A stretch of 64,000 bases of DNA from Undaria pinnatifida (taxonomy: Eukaryota > Sar > Phaeophyceae > Laminariales > Alariaceae). Every line of letters begins with the position of its first letter. Within the stretch, counting starts at the first letter, position 1. The stretch is from positions 11,271,199-11,335,198 of the forward strand of contig JABAKD010000021.1 in assembly GCA_012845835.1 (NCBI GenBank), in the 5' to 3' direction. The notes under the pieces are model-generated. The model saw only the letters and a list, made by a program, of their open reading frames with translations, was not told where the DNA came from and searched no databases. This document shows, in pieces, positions 1-10,470 of the stretch. A program made the position numbers and the translations under genes.

Positions 1-1590
1 TGCTTCTGCGCTTTTACCAGAGATTCATTGAGAATACAATAGGCGGTGACATCGCAAACGAGACATGGTCAACGTCCAGCTCCGCCTGGATGGTGTGGCC
101 GACACGCTCCGAGACCGTAAACAAGCTCCCGTCGCCAGGGAGGAGGAAACCGATAATCGCAAAGTGTCAATTTCATAAGAGGACGGAAAGGGGGGGGGGG
201 GGGGGGGGGGGGGAGGAGCCGACAATCGCAAGGGGAGGAAATAAAATTTGAGCGGGGAAGGGAGGGGCTTGAGTGGATAAGCACCTTCCCCCTTCGCAAA
301 GATGGCGACGTCTCCTTCTGAGGACGAACAGCTTTAAGGGTTCAGCCGGAGGCGAGGCGAGGGTGACGTGCGAGGGCAGCTGGGAGAGGGGGAACATAGA
401 ACGGGCCAGCGACGCTTTGGCATTAGGCGGCGAGAGCGCGACGTACAAGACAGAGCTGAGTCTCGGCGGCACATCAACAAGAGCACAGACAGGTTCCGTC
501 ACCGATGTGCTGCTCCTCGACAGTACAGAAGTTACCGTCAACCAGGGGCCGGGCTCTACTGCGCGAGGACCTCGACATCGACACATTACGCGATCGTCTA
601 CGGTGAAGAAGACGGTAACATTGCCTTCCGAGAACGAGCGGCTTCGGATGTCCAGCCGGAGGGTATCGTGAGTGCGGAGCATATGGGGAGGCTGTTGAAA
701 CGGCCGGGGCAGGAAGGGGAGCGGGAACGCGACAGCGAGGGAGAAGGCGAGATGGAGGAGGAGAAGCATCAGTACCAGCGACGGCAACGACAGCGAGGTT
801 GGAGAACAGAAGGGGGGGTTGTCGTTGTCGTGTCCATGCTATCTCACGGCAGGAATGAAGGCGAGAACGCCGACGACGCCGGTCAGAGCGAGGACGAGGA
901 TCAGGGCGGGGAGGCTAACAAAGGCGAGGACGGGCGTTTTCCACCACAAGCACCACAATTGTATATGACATCGACCGACTAAACCACATCTCACGCGAGA
1001 GACGGCAACACGCGACGCGCGCGACTACAACAGTGGAAAGGGTCCTTGCGTACCCTGTTGAAGACTGCAGGTCCCGATCGAACGAAAGTGGACCTGCGAC
1101 ATGCTCCCGGGGCACGCGCGAGAGGATGTCAATATCGACTGGCGGCGCACGCACAAGACCGAAAAATCGTAGACAGGATACGACCGTCGGCACTAGGTGA
1201 TTCGAGCGACACCGACAACAGGAGTAGCAGCAGCGGAGAAGATTGGAGTCTTTGCTCCACCTATGCGCGATTGATACCGTGTCGCGGGTTAGTTGATTCC
1301 CCGAACAAGCGTTGGCGATGACGGCCACAGGGAGGGGGGCGCTGTGAGGGGAGAGGAACGAGAGAAAGGAGATTACAACGACGTTACCACGTGTCACACC
1401 ACTCACCCGATCGATGATGCCTCCACCAAGAGGGTGAGCTGTGTAAAGGCGACGACGCCCCGTTCGCTCGCGCCGTCACTTGGTCGACAGCCCGTCGCTC
1501 GGTACCAGACATTTAACCCAAATTTTGGAGTGAAAATCGACCGGACAAGATTATTTTTTCGGGAGGAATAGCCCGTGATGATGGTTATTC
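1..1590. other. No recognisable gene; G-run and overlapping ORFs
   Basis: Overlapping open frames of up to ~200 codons exist on both strands (for example 173-787 on - and 368-982 on +). None shows a family motif I can name. The minus frame begins with a leucine-rich hydrophobic stretch that resembles a signal peptide, but it lies opposite an equally long plus frame in GC-rich DNA, so length alone is not evidence. A run of more than 20 G sits at ~190-213. Codon-use statistics or transcripts would be needed to choose a strand. Confidence 0.5.
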
Positions 1591-2401
1591 AAACCGTGGA
1601 AACTAGCGTGCTGGCAGTAGAAGAGCCACCCAGCACTCTCCGTTAATTGGCCCGACCCCGCTGAACAACACCGAACGGTAATTCTAGCAACAGCCTACGT
1701 AGGTCCACTCTTTACTCTGCATACTCCAACAAAAGGCGAAAGGTTGTTGAATTCGCGACATGTTTCAAACCACCCGAGACATACATGTCATACCTGCTAT
1801 AATCTATGACCTAGTGCCTTGATACATACACTCCAAATACCAGGTACATTGGACGCATGCTACGATAGAGGTATCACTTTTTCGCTGTTTAGGTTTCTGA
1901 ATGACGGGGCTCCTTAACCTAAACTCGTCGGAAATAGGCCGATTTTTTCGCATGATTCTCGTTGTGTACCCAAGCCAAGGGGTTTTTCATCTGGTCTAGC
2001 AGTGTAGTTTTCTCCAAATCAGTTGTTGGGAGAGGTCTTAGGCTCCCAAAGGGAGAGGATCCTCAGAAAAAAACTGGTGCACCTCTATCGTAGCACGCCA
2101 CATGGTAGTAAATAGCCTGGGGTAGTCCACTGACGGGCTTTACCAGGGCACCTGGTACCAGGTAGTAAATAGGCTTGGGTACATTGTTTTTACAAGTAAC
2201 AGACGGACTGACAGCCCTGCTGGCGGAGGTTCGAGGGGTTCCAAGTTGGAACTTCTCGTCTATAATCCATCTTCTCTTCGGCTGTTGAAAACGCAAGTGC
2301 GTGGGTTGGAAAAACTCGGTGAAAAGGGCAAGCACAATAGAAGTGCTAACCAAGGCATGTACCGGGGGGGATAAAGGGAGACAGGAGGCACCTATCTTAA
2401 G
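1591..2401. other. Non-coding stretch, nothing recognised
   Basis: No supported ORF. It contains short self-similar words such as GCTACGATAGAGGT (near 1858, and inverted near 2090) and a TACCAGGTA-type palindrome at 1838 and again near 2150. It ends at the family A 3' end. Confidence 0.5.
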
Positions 2402-3520
2402 TTCTTGGGGGGGGACACAGAGTGTCCCGTGCAGGTCTGCCTATTGAGCAGGTTCTCGGGGAGTACTCACTTTCTTAGCCGTAGTGAAGAAGCAGCTATA
2501 TTATTTCCACAGAGCCCCGGATAGCAACTGAGAACCGAGGCGCATGCCGCGGTTTCATTTCCTGACTACCCCGAATAGATTACGCCAACCTATCATACGA
2601 AAACGGCCAACTACAGATCAAATCAGGTAATTGCAGGCCTTTCAAGACCGTACCTTAACACTAGCTGACCCTAATGAGCCGCATATGCAGAAATATGGGA
2701 GATGCGGGGGAACCTCGGTTCTACCAACTAGGCCATGAGTCGAAGATGCGGCTTCTCTAAACCCACTCCCACACCTCTAACGGCCTGGCTATGGAGCCAG
2801 GAAAACGCGAAGAGAACCAGTTGAGGGAAACGCAGGCCCTACATCAAGGCAAACCACCCATCAAAAGCCTGTCGCGTACCGCCGGTGTGGTGGGGGGAAG
2901 GGCAGAAAATGCTCTACGGCAAACAAACCACAGAAAAGGCACTATGGCAAGGCAAACCTTTGTCGAAAGGAAGGGGAACACAGGCGTTAATACAAGGGAG
3001 AAGTCATGCCAAAACTCTCCCGCGGACCGGTGGCATGGCGGGGGTTAGATGAGGAAACGACAAATACCCGGAATGGAAGGTGGCACCACCTACAGCCCCG
3101 CGAGGGGGAGAAGTGGTTAGCCGAAGCAAGTAGAACAAATGCAACACACAAAGGTATAAGATAACACACAGTCCCGTATATCGCCCTGTATCACGGTATG
3201 CGCGAACAGGGAACCCTGGTCGCCCCCCAGCCCTGGGCTGAGGAGGGCGTCGGCAGGGCGAAATTGAACAAACACGAAATCCGGCAGTCCTGCGCCTCAG
3301 AAAGTGACGTGATCACCCGGACCCTGACCCGGCACAGGGGGGGGGGGGGGGGGGGGGGGGCAGGACTAAGAAAAAATGGTTAGAACCGCCCCACACCCAG
3401 TAAATAAAACGCTCGAAACACCGCGAACAACCCGAAGGTAAAAAACTCCAAACTCCATAACCCAGAAAAAAATGAAAAACTGTCGAGGAGCGGCGGTGGC
3501 TTGAACGTCAACTGGGCACG
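2402..3520 (-). repeat. Family A copy 1: 3' region of the NADAR element
   Basis: This is the reverse complement of 48610-49797, with the same order of landmarks: the sequence after the polyprotein stop, a Pol III box A-like word (TAGCCAGACGGTTAGA in the 49.4 kb copy), and a terminal hairpin of the form GGGGGCAC..GTGTCCCCC. A long G-run interrupts it near 3340-3360. It abuts the stop codon of the polyprotein fragment, which defines it as that element's 3' untranslated region or LTR. Confidence 0.7.
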
Positions 3521-4263
3521 GTCGTGCCTCGAGATTCATCTGCGTTACGTTGGATCCCCCGAGAAAACGCGCTGGTCATGTGAACTTGCAGGCACCAAGA
3601 GCCTCGTACGGCTCCCGTCGAAGTCGTGTAGCGCGCCAGCGGAAGAGGAAGTTTAATCGGCCCCGGGTCGTCCAGAAAGCGGACCGGGTATACCTTGTCC
3701 TCGGTAGTGCTCGCGCTGATTTGTTCAAGCCACCATAACCCATCGTCTCCCTTGTACCAAAAGTGGGCTCCCTTAGGAAGCACCGTGTCGTGGTAGCGGC
3801 GGAGCCAATCGGCGCGGGTATCACAAGCGTAGCCCGGCGCTAGGAAACGCCTCCCGTTGTTGCCGGAGAGCTCGTGCTGTGCCGCCCCGATCCGCATTCG
3901 TCGGCAGAGGCGGTTGGTTTGGTGGTGCTGGTCCGGCATGCCGGCCCAATAACGTAATATGTGGTGTCGAGAGTGTTGGAGATCTATTTCCCACCCACAG
4001 CATGGTTCAGAGAGTCCCAGCCAATGCGTCTTGTATATCACGGAGATGACGCTACCGCGGGTCACGGACGAGTGGTCGTCGCTTGTATGTAGGCGGCCTT
4101 TATTTGTCAGCCCCTGGGTGTCCAAAAGGAAGGAAAGTTTGTGCGAAGGGTAACACGATAATAAGTCGGGTGACTGGGCCGGCGGCCGGCCGATAGTGGT
4201 GTAGCGCACCTCGTCATGGCACGTCGGCGCAATCTGGTGTTCTCGCTCCCAGTCGGCATGCAA
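3508..4263 (-). CDS. Mobile-element polyprotein, C-terminal aromatic (Tudor/chromo-like) module
   Basis: An open frame of 251 codons from its first ATG. The same frame is open upstream to about 4560 through a proline- and alanine-rich linker, so the ATG is probably internal to a longer polyprotein. Near residues 168-200 is a compact module with the motifs AHFWYKGDDGLWWLE, then VRFLDDPG. This spacing of aromatic and acidic residues suggests a small beta-barrel of the Tudor or chromo type, found at the C-terminus of some retroelement polyproteins. The stop codon is followed directly by family A. A second genomic copy of the last codons and stop occurs at 48588-48640, so the reading frame and end are real. 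I recognise this peptide as a recurrent algal mobile-element protein but do not know its function. The frame in this segment is intact, unlike upstream parts. Confidence 0.6.
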   Translation of the reverse strand: MHADWEREHQIAPTCHDEVRYTTIGRPPAQSPDLLSCYPSHKLSFLLDTQGLTNKGRLHTSDDHSSVTRGSVISVIYKTHWLGLSEPCCGWEIDLQHSRHHILRYWAGMPDQHHQTNRLCRRMRIGAAQHELSGNNGRRFLAPGYACDTRADWLRRYHDTVLPKGAHFWYKGDDGLWWLEQISASTTEDKVYPVRFLDDPGPIKLPLPLARYTTSTGAVRGSWCLQVHMTSAFSRGIQRNADESRGTTVPS

Positions 4264-4969
4264 ACATCGCGTAACGGAATCAGCGAACTTCAGTTCATCA
4301 ACGTCGCCAAGGACGTCTAACTTTGTAGGTATTGTTAGCGTGTCGCCAGGAGTGGACGGATGTCGTAATATAGGAGTCCCGATAGACTCCGCGCGGTCAC
4401 GACAGGACGGGATCAGTATCGCGGGGGCTGGAGAAGCGACAGGAGCAGGGATCGCGGCGGTCGACGGGGTCGGTCGCGGCTGTGGGACTCGCGGCGGGGT
4501 GTTGACACTCTTGGCAGATGGTCGAGGGGCCTCGCCGGGCCCGAGTCCATAATCTACAGCGGGGGTGCACTACCGGTTGCAGTCGCTGATCGTCGGCCCG
4601 TCGTCGACGGCGGGGGGGCTGGGGTGTCAAGCAAGGCAGAGACGGATACAGTGGAACCAATCGTCGCGGCGGAGTCCGTCTCCTGTGTAGAACTCCTTGA
4701 TAGAGGATTCGGCTGTGCGATGGGCGTCGCTGCAGCCAGGGCTTTTGCGGAGCCCGTGCCGCCCTCGATGGGTATGGAAAAACCGAAGCGAAAACGGTGT
4801 CAGCGGCAGGTGCCATCGGTAGTGGCGACGGAGGTAGAAACACGGGCAACGAACCTCCCCGGGGAAGCAGAAAACCGTCAATCCTTATACGTGGCTTGTG
4901 TGTGCGAAAATCGTGAAATGCGGTACAGGTTAGAGGGAACCCACTCAAGACAGCATGCTTAGTGCGGGG

Positions 4970-5110
4970 CACGAGCCCACCGAAGGCAGTGCTCTCAGCG
5001 AGGGGCGCGAGTCCACCCAAGGCAGTGCTTTCAGTGCGGGGTGCACGAACTCACCCAAAATGGTGCTTTCGGTGCGGGGCACGAGTCCACCCAAACCGAC
5101 CCCTGGGATC
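4970..5110 (-). repeat. ~42-bp minisatellite in polyprotein linker
   Basis: About three to four diverged tandem units, each containing a GTGCGGGGCACGAGTCCACC-like core. The length is a multiple of three, so on the minus strand it encodes a 14-residue repeat rich in Leu, Pro and Ser (GLVPRTES-type). It lies between the NADAR domain and the C-terminal module. Confidence 0.6.
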
Positions 5111-5639
5111 GTCGAGGAGGGAGCGCGCAGCCCGCCGCTCCGTAAGGAGGTAAATGCCGCTATCTCCAACGGGTTTGGGGCTTGTCAATCCCACGGGGTT
5201 GAAGCTTGTCAAGCCACCGCGGTCGTACTCCGTAGCAGGCTCTGGCAAGCGGGCTAGAAAAATCGGAGAAGCCGCTGGCGCTGCCTTTGCGGTACTCAAG
5301 TGTGCAATCGAACACGGTGACAAACTCAAGCTACCGAGGACTCGTGCATTGAGGGTTCCTATTTCGCCAATGCTCTCCTGTGCCTTGTGGCCGGAGGATA
5401 TGCGGAACTTTGTTCCTCAAAGTACCCTCGGAGGCGTTTGGGGGCCCATATAATGCTGCCGCTCCCCAAATCTAGAGGAGTCCAGTGCCTCTCCGAGTCG
5501 AGCGTTTCTCGACTGATATACGCGTTTTTCATAGTGAACGAAACGTTGTCCAGTGTCACAGTTCCCCCGACGGAACAGTGGTCGTGTTCTGACAGCGCAA
5601 GGTCAGGGCCGACGCCAGAAGCTATCTCCAAAGCTTCAC

Positions 5640-6240
5640 GCTTTTTAGTCGGCCAACGCGTTCGAGAAATAGGCCATGAAGGAGAACCTTTGCGAGCGCT
5701 GGCCGCTGTTAACGGCCCGGCCGCGGCGCGGACGAGATTTCATGATTCTTGCATTCGCAGTGCAGGTGCGGAACCGACTAGGGGAGGCCGGGTGCGCCGA
5801 CCTTGTTTCACTGTCGCAAATAGCTTCGCGAACGGCAGAAGGTGCCTTACTGAGCAAATTGTTTCTCTCCTCTGGCATGGGTTGTTAGCCCTGGGATCAT
5901 CCGCCCGGAGACCAATACCCCACACTGACCCCAGAGGGCTGGCTTCAACCAGAAGCTTGTTGTCAGAGCTCAAAAGGTGATTTTTCGTGGCTGGATTCTG
6001 CGTGAATTTGGCGTAGGTGCCGAATAACACGGCGTTTTGCTTCTCCCTGTCCCCAACAGCGGAGTCAAAGTTGCCCACGCCTCGACCAATGCCTTGCGTG
6101 TGTTTGGGCTTGGCGGCGACATGATGAGCTCCACTGCTCGATGGTCTTGAAAAATAGTGGCTTTTTCGGCAATCATATACTGCTCCACGCAAGAATATGG
6201 CACGTCGTTCACGACAAACGACGAAGGGGACTACGGTGAA
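5640..6240 (-). pseudogene. NADAR (YbiA/DUF1768-like) domain, frameshifted
   Basis: Three minus-strand frames together give a NADAR domain. The N-terminal part reads FVVNDVPYSCVEQYM, then EKATIFQDH (about 6240-6110). The middle reads IGRGVGNFDSAV, FTQNPATKNHLL and VEASPLGSVWGIGL with DDPRANN (about 6090-5880). The end reads NLLSKAPSAVREAI (about 5872-5835). These match in order the family signatures: the EQYM-EKA helix with its conserved Glu, the FxQNP turn, the LVEASPxDxxWGIG strand, and the NLLG..L..VR helix. NADAR proteins act on ADP-ribose-linked substrates, and some remove ADP-ribose from guanine bases. At least two frameshifts and a TAG just upstream of the first motif (near 6245) inactivate this copy. 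It lies downstream of gag and upstream of the C-terminal module on the same strand, so it was probably one domain of a mobile polyprotein. The domain call is fairly sure; a role for the element is inference. Confidence 0.75.
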
Positions 6241-6309
6241 ACAAAATAATATAGGGGCTGCCAGAACAACACCACTCTGTCGGTGGAGTACTCGAGAGAA
6301 GGGTCAAAA

Positions 6310-6910
6310 GCAGTGTTGGAATATGGGCCTGCAATGCCCTCGTCCGGGAACACCAGGCCTCGGGAGCACAACGCGAATCCGAACCCGCGGTTTATCGCCT
6401 CGGGTCCTCTTCGCTTGTTGGCGAAAAAATACAAGAACCCGCCCTAACTGCGCCCGAAAAATGGTCAAAAGCCGACTGTGCCAACCCGTCGGTAGCCTCG
6501 TTGGACATTTGGGTCTGCAATGTCCCCATCTGGATACACCAGTCTTCGCCTCTTTGAGCCTGTTGTGTCCTCTTGCGGGAACATGAGGCCTCGGGAGCAT
6601 AATGCGAGTCCGAACCCGTGGGTTCTCGCTTTGGGTCTTCCTCACTCGCTGGCGGAAACTCGTAAGAAGCCGCCCTTACTGCACCCGAAAAAGAGTGGCG
6701 CCGTCAGTAGCCTCGTTGGGCTTTGGGTCTGCAATGTCCCTATCTTGGAACACCAGTCCTCGGCACTTTGGGCCTGTAGTGCCCCCCTCAGGAACAGCAA
6801 GCCGCGGGAGCACGACACGAGTCCGAACCCATAGCCTCTCGCGTCGTGGCCTCTTCGCTGTTTGGCGTACAATCACAAGAAACTGCTCTAACTGCGCCCG
6901 AAGGGACAGG
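6310..6910 (-). repeat. Three diverged ~200-bp tandem units
   Basis: Units share the landmarks 'gggtctgcaatgtcc', 'gcctcgggagcac' and 'ctaactgcgcccga', spaced 200-240 bp apart. They lie between NADAR and the gag linker on the element's coding strand. On the minus strand the frame changes between units, so protein coding is doubtful in this copy. Confidence 0.6.
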
Positions 6911-7499
6911 GGCTCTGAACTGTTTCTGCTTGACGAGAGGCGCGATGTTTTGTTAAAATTACGGGGAAAGCGTCCAGCTGATCATGCTGGAGGCCGTGGC
7001 GTCACCGCTGGCCCGTCGCGCAGTGTCGGAACTTCTTCCTGTACCACTGGGGCAGGCGTAGCCTGAAGCACATGGGTTAGCGTGCTAGAAGACGAAGCAG
7101 GTTCCGTAGACCCTGTGGGCGTCTTTTTGAGCGGGGCTCGGGCAGGTGGCAATAATTTTCCTTACCCAAGGAGGCTCTTTTCCGATAGGCCTTTTGGAAA
7201 AGGGAGACGAGGTAGCTAATCTTGTCGACTCCTGCTTGATAGAAAAAACGACAGAGCGCCCGCTGCTATCGCGAGTAAACACCGGATTGAGCCTCGCAAA
7301 AGATCTCGGTGTTTTAGTGTTGGCCTTCGCACACCTCAAACCGACCGCAACCTCGTGGTCAGAAGAAGTGTTTGAGGGTCGGCCGTCTCACAACTCCAAC
7401 CGACCGCCACCGCACGGTTAGGGAGATGGGGGGGATGAACACATTCACCTAAAATGGCGACGCGCCGTCACCGCAGCTACATTGCTGCGCAACGCGTGC
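6911..7499. other. Element linker, no domain recognised
   Basis: Interior of the degraded element between the ~200-bp and 54-bp repeats. Open frames of 84-91 codons exist on both strands (7085-7339 on -, 7146-7421 on +). I recognise no protease or polymerase motif. Confidence 0.4.
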
Positions 7500-7745
7500 C
7501 TGGGGGAAGCGCGCAAAGCGCAAGCTCCCGTGCCATGGTTGATGGGGGCGACGTTTGAAGCGCATACGCCCATTGCCGAGTTTATGCCGCGGCTGAGGGG
7601 AACGGCGCTGGAAGCGCGGGTTCCCGTCGCCGAACTCAGACTATGACCGAGGGGAACGTCGCTGGAAGCGCGCGTTCTCGCCATCGAAAAAATTACCTGG
7701 CTGAGGGGAACCACGGTCGAAGTGCTAGTTTCCGCCGCCGGTACT
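7500..7745 (-). repeat. 54-bp coding minisatellite (18-residue repeat)
   Basis: Four to five units of about 54 bp built around GAGGGGAACGTCGCTGGAAG. On the minus strand they encode repeats of the type RASSAVPLSRG within an open frame of 138 codons (7445-7861). The Ser/Ala/Pro-rich composition suggests a flexible linker downstream of the gag-like ORF. Confidence 0.65.
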
Positions 7746-8269
7746 ACGCCATGAGAATCGTCAACAGACGGCGTAGGAGCCAGTGGGCTCTTGACAGAGG
7801 CAATTTGTGCTGCGTTATTGGACATGCTAGCAACGGGTACACAAGCACCTTCGGAAACCAAAAGAGGTGTCCCCGACAGTGCCGTCGACGGTCAGGCCGG
7901 GTGTACCGTACCGCCGTCGAGCTGTCAATTTCCGGTACGGAATGTGCCAGGCTGGTGCGCGTTCGGACTACCGCCCCGGTTATGGGCGGCTTCAAAGGCA
8001 TTCCAGGAGCAGGAGCGGGGACAGAAGAGGCGGGCGAGGGCGGAATACCACCATGGTGATCCAACGTATATGTGTTATCGTCGTGACAGTTTATCTGGCC
8101 CTGATCCTGGTGGTACTCTCGCGATTGACCTCAATGAAATGGCGACGATTTTTCTTGTGGTTGTTTGTGCGAGAATATTTGCCGTCTCGGCGGTAGCAGA
8201 TCATGCGTGCTTGCCAACGTTGGTATGCGTCATCGTCGCCATGTTGGCCAAGTTCAGGGATCAAACAGC

Positions 8270-9071
8270 CGCTCGCATTAACTAACCCTATTGCCTACAA
8301 TGCTTAAGGAGTGTTTGTCTTCGGGGCAGTTGAGGCAAAGCCCGCGGTTTTCTCGGAGGGCATCAGCGCGAGCGGAGGGTGAAAGGAGGCCGCTCCAAAG
8401 GGGGGGGTCGTCGGTCTTAAACGAGGCACTAACGGCGAACACTTCTGCATAATGATGCTCTTCTAGTGGCCAGCAGTTCGATGTCTGGTCAAGCCAAGGG
8501 TCATATGAATCTGAATCATCGATGGGCATGAAAGTTGGATGATGGTTCGATCCAGTCTGCCACGAAAGCGACTGGGATGGCACTTGGCCCTGGCCGCGCC
8601 CATGGTCGGCGGGCCGGGGCCCCGACGGGGCCGATGGCCGCGCTCCCGTCGAAGAAACGGCAGAGAAATATATTTTTCGCCGTTGACGGCAGGTGTCTTT
8701 ACATGCGCTAAGTCTCTAAAAGTCCGCCACATAGCATCCAACGAGGCGTATGGCCGCGGGTCCGTTGCCTTCGAACCAGGGTACAACGTAGGCATGAAAG
8801 TCGGAAATTGCCCGTTCACCGCCATCCAAACCACCTCCAACACCACATCCGTCCCCTGAGACAAAACACGCTCGCTCGCCGTACTGGTCGACACAAGTAC
8901 GCGAAACTCCCGACTATAATCGCAGAAAGATGTGCCAATACACACTCCAAAAGTGTGCAACTTGGTGTAACCCTCCCCCGTGTCAACCCGGTTGAAGTGC
9001 GTCATCAGCAGACGCAACAGAAGGGTAAAAGACTCAGGCCCAGATGCTCCTTCTGCCATGACTCGCGACAC
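8270..9071 (-). pseudogene. gag-like ORF, C-terminal half with broken CCHC zinc knuckle
   Basis: Minus-strand frame 9071-8463 runs on in a second frame to about 8280. Near 8338-8300 it reads CLNCPEDKHSL and then, one base out of frame, KHC. Restoring that base gives the CX2CX4HX4C zinc knuckle of retroelement nucleocapsids, so a 1-bp deletion lies inside the knuckle. Downstream, the frame continues with a basic Arg/Lys/Asn/His-rich tract (RYHQ-type), as usual for RNA-binding gag tails. Upstream is an unassigned globular-looking region with YASLDAMWRTFRDL. The knuckle and its position after a glycine-rich ORF support a gag role, which would be RNA packaging. This half is in a different frame from the N-terminal gag ORF at 9093-9995. 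Confidence 0.6.
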
Positions 9072-9092
9072 CTGTTGCCTGCTAACACATGG

Positions 9093-9995
9093 TCAACTCG
9101 CCGTGGTGCTCGAGGCCGAAAACAATCGGGAGGAGGTTGACGAGCCGTCCCACGCTGAACATCCTCTCGCGCCGTTCCTCCGCTTTCCATTGCTACCGCC
9201 ACAGCTGCGGCCATTGCCCCGGTTGTTGAGACCAAGGCTGCCCCCTTGCCGGCGCCCTGAGCCACCACCATCACCCGACGCGCCTCCCTCGCCTCCACCA
9301 CCGCTGCCACCCCCGCGGCGGTGGTGGTGGTCGCCACCCCCACCATTTTTGTCGCCACCCCCGGAGCCACCACCCCCACGGGTGCGATCCCCGCGGTCGC
9401 GACTGTCGCTGCGTCGCTGTTTCCTCCGGACGCGTTCCGCCAACTCTTCCTCCGGGGTCGGCCAGAAGGCGGGGTCGGGGGCCTCGTCGTGGGCCATCCG
9501 CAGGGCCTTGACGAGGGCAAGAGCTGGGGCAACTCTCGTCTGTCCGGCATAGGAGGTACAATTCATGTGAACCCAGGCCGCCCCCACTGAAAGGGCATCC
9601 TTGTGCCGCGACGCCGCCCTCTCTAACGTGAGGAGAGCGGGGGCCGTTTCCACCACCGCGGTCGCCAACGTTGAGGAGAACTCTACCCTCGGTGCAGACG
9701 CCATGAACACGACGCTGCCCTTGAAAAAGGCGTCGTACCCAGGCCGTGGTTGCTGGGATGCGATACCCTGCGGGCGCGTCGAAGGCGAGGGGGCCGCGAT
9801 AGCTCCCGCCGCAGCCGACGCAACTGATTGGGCGATGGCTTGGTGCACCCTCTCCATTACTAGAGACGCTTCCCGCGCAGCGGTCTTCGCCTGCTCGATA
9901 TCTTCGTCAAACTGATGTCGGCGTGCTTCGCGCCGGAGAATCGTCTGGTTGGCGTCGTCGAGCGCCCGCTGGGCCCGGGCCGCCGCATATGCCAA
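9093..9995 (-). CDS. gag-like protein with coiled coil and glycine-rich RNA-binding region
   Basis: A 300-codon minus-strand frame. Residues ~1-60 are Ala/Arg/Glu/Gln-rich and predicted helical (RRHQFDEDIEQAKTAARE), suggesting a coiled coil. Residues ~95-185 form a folded-looking segment ending in DPAFWPTPEEELAERV. Residues ~190-300 are Arg/Gly/Asp/His-rich with long GGG tracts, similar to RGG-type RNA-binding tails. Opposite-strand frames of similar length here are shadows of the GGN repeats. The order coiled coil, folded core, basic glycine-rich tail, then CCHC knuckle resembles a gag polyprotein. I did not recognise a named capsid family. Further gag-like sequence lies upstream in other frames to about 10470, so this ATG may be internal. 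Confidence 0.5.
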   Translation of the reverse strand: MAYAAARAQRALDDANQTILRREARRHQFDEDIEQAKTAAREASLVMERVHQAIAQSVASAAAGAIAAPSPSTRPQGIASQQPRPGYDAFFKGSVVFMASAPRVEFSSTLATAVVETAPALLTLERAASRHKDALSVGAAWVHMNCTSYAGQTRVAPALALVKALRMAHDEAPDPAFWPTPEEELAERVRRKQRRSDSRDRGDRTRGGGGSGGGDKNGGGGDHHHRRGGGSGGGGEGGASGDGGGSGRRQGGSLGLNNRGNGRSCGGSNGKRRNGARGCSAWDGSSTSSRLFSASSTTAS

Positions 9996-10470
9996 TTCCG
10001 AGGGGCTGGCATGGACGCCACGGTCCCGGGAACTCTGGGGGTGGCGCTCTGTCGAGCGCGGATAGCCCAGATGGCGGCGATGGCGCTCTGTCGAACGCGG
10101 GGAGGCCAGCTAGTGGCGTTCCCCCAGGGCTGGCGAAAGCTGGCACCGAGACGCCCCCGAGTCCGGTGGAGGTTGGTCCACCTCCTTCGCTGCGCGAACC
10201 GGCGAACCGATCCTCTTGGCTGGCGGGTCCGGGTGGTGGTCTGGTGGTCCGTCCTCCGTCTCGTCACCGGAACGTTCCTCCGGAAGTTCCCCCCGTCTCG
10301 AGTCGCGGGATCTCGAGCGAGCAGTTCCTGTCTCGTGGGTATCCAGGTTGGGGCGTGTGGAAGACCTCAACCTGCCCCGCTTCCTCATTGGTATGCACGT
10401 CGTTGCTTGTTGTCGCAGTGCAAAGGTCAGTATAGCGCCAGAACAAAGCAGTTTCCCCACCGACCGCACT
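9996..10470 (-). pseudogene. gag N-terminal disordered extension, frameshifted
   Basis: Minus-strand frames 10469-10110 and 10146-9907 give a hydrophilic Arg/Ser/Glu/Pro-rich sequence (for example RSRSRDSRRGELPEER) that leads by frame changes into the gag-like ORF. Composition suggests a disordered N-terminal region. No motif identifies it on its own; the call rests on position and strand. Confidence 0.4.

Noticed and set aside
173-982. Overlapping ~200-codon ORFs on both strands near the window start
   Set aside because: Mutually exclusive, no motif, GC-rich with low-complexity stretches; open length is not evidence here.
9271-9590. Long frames opposite the glycine-rich gag-like tail
   Set aside because: Shadows of GGN repeats; proline-rich translations without motif.
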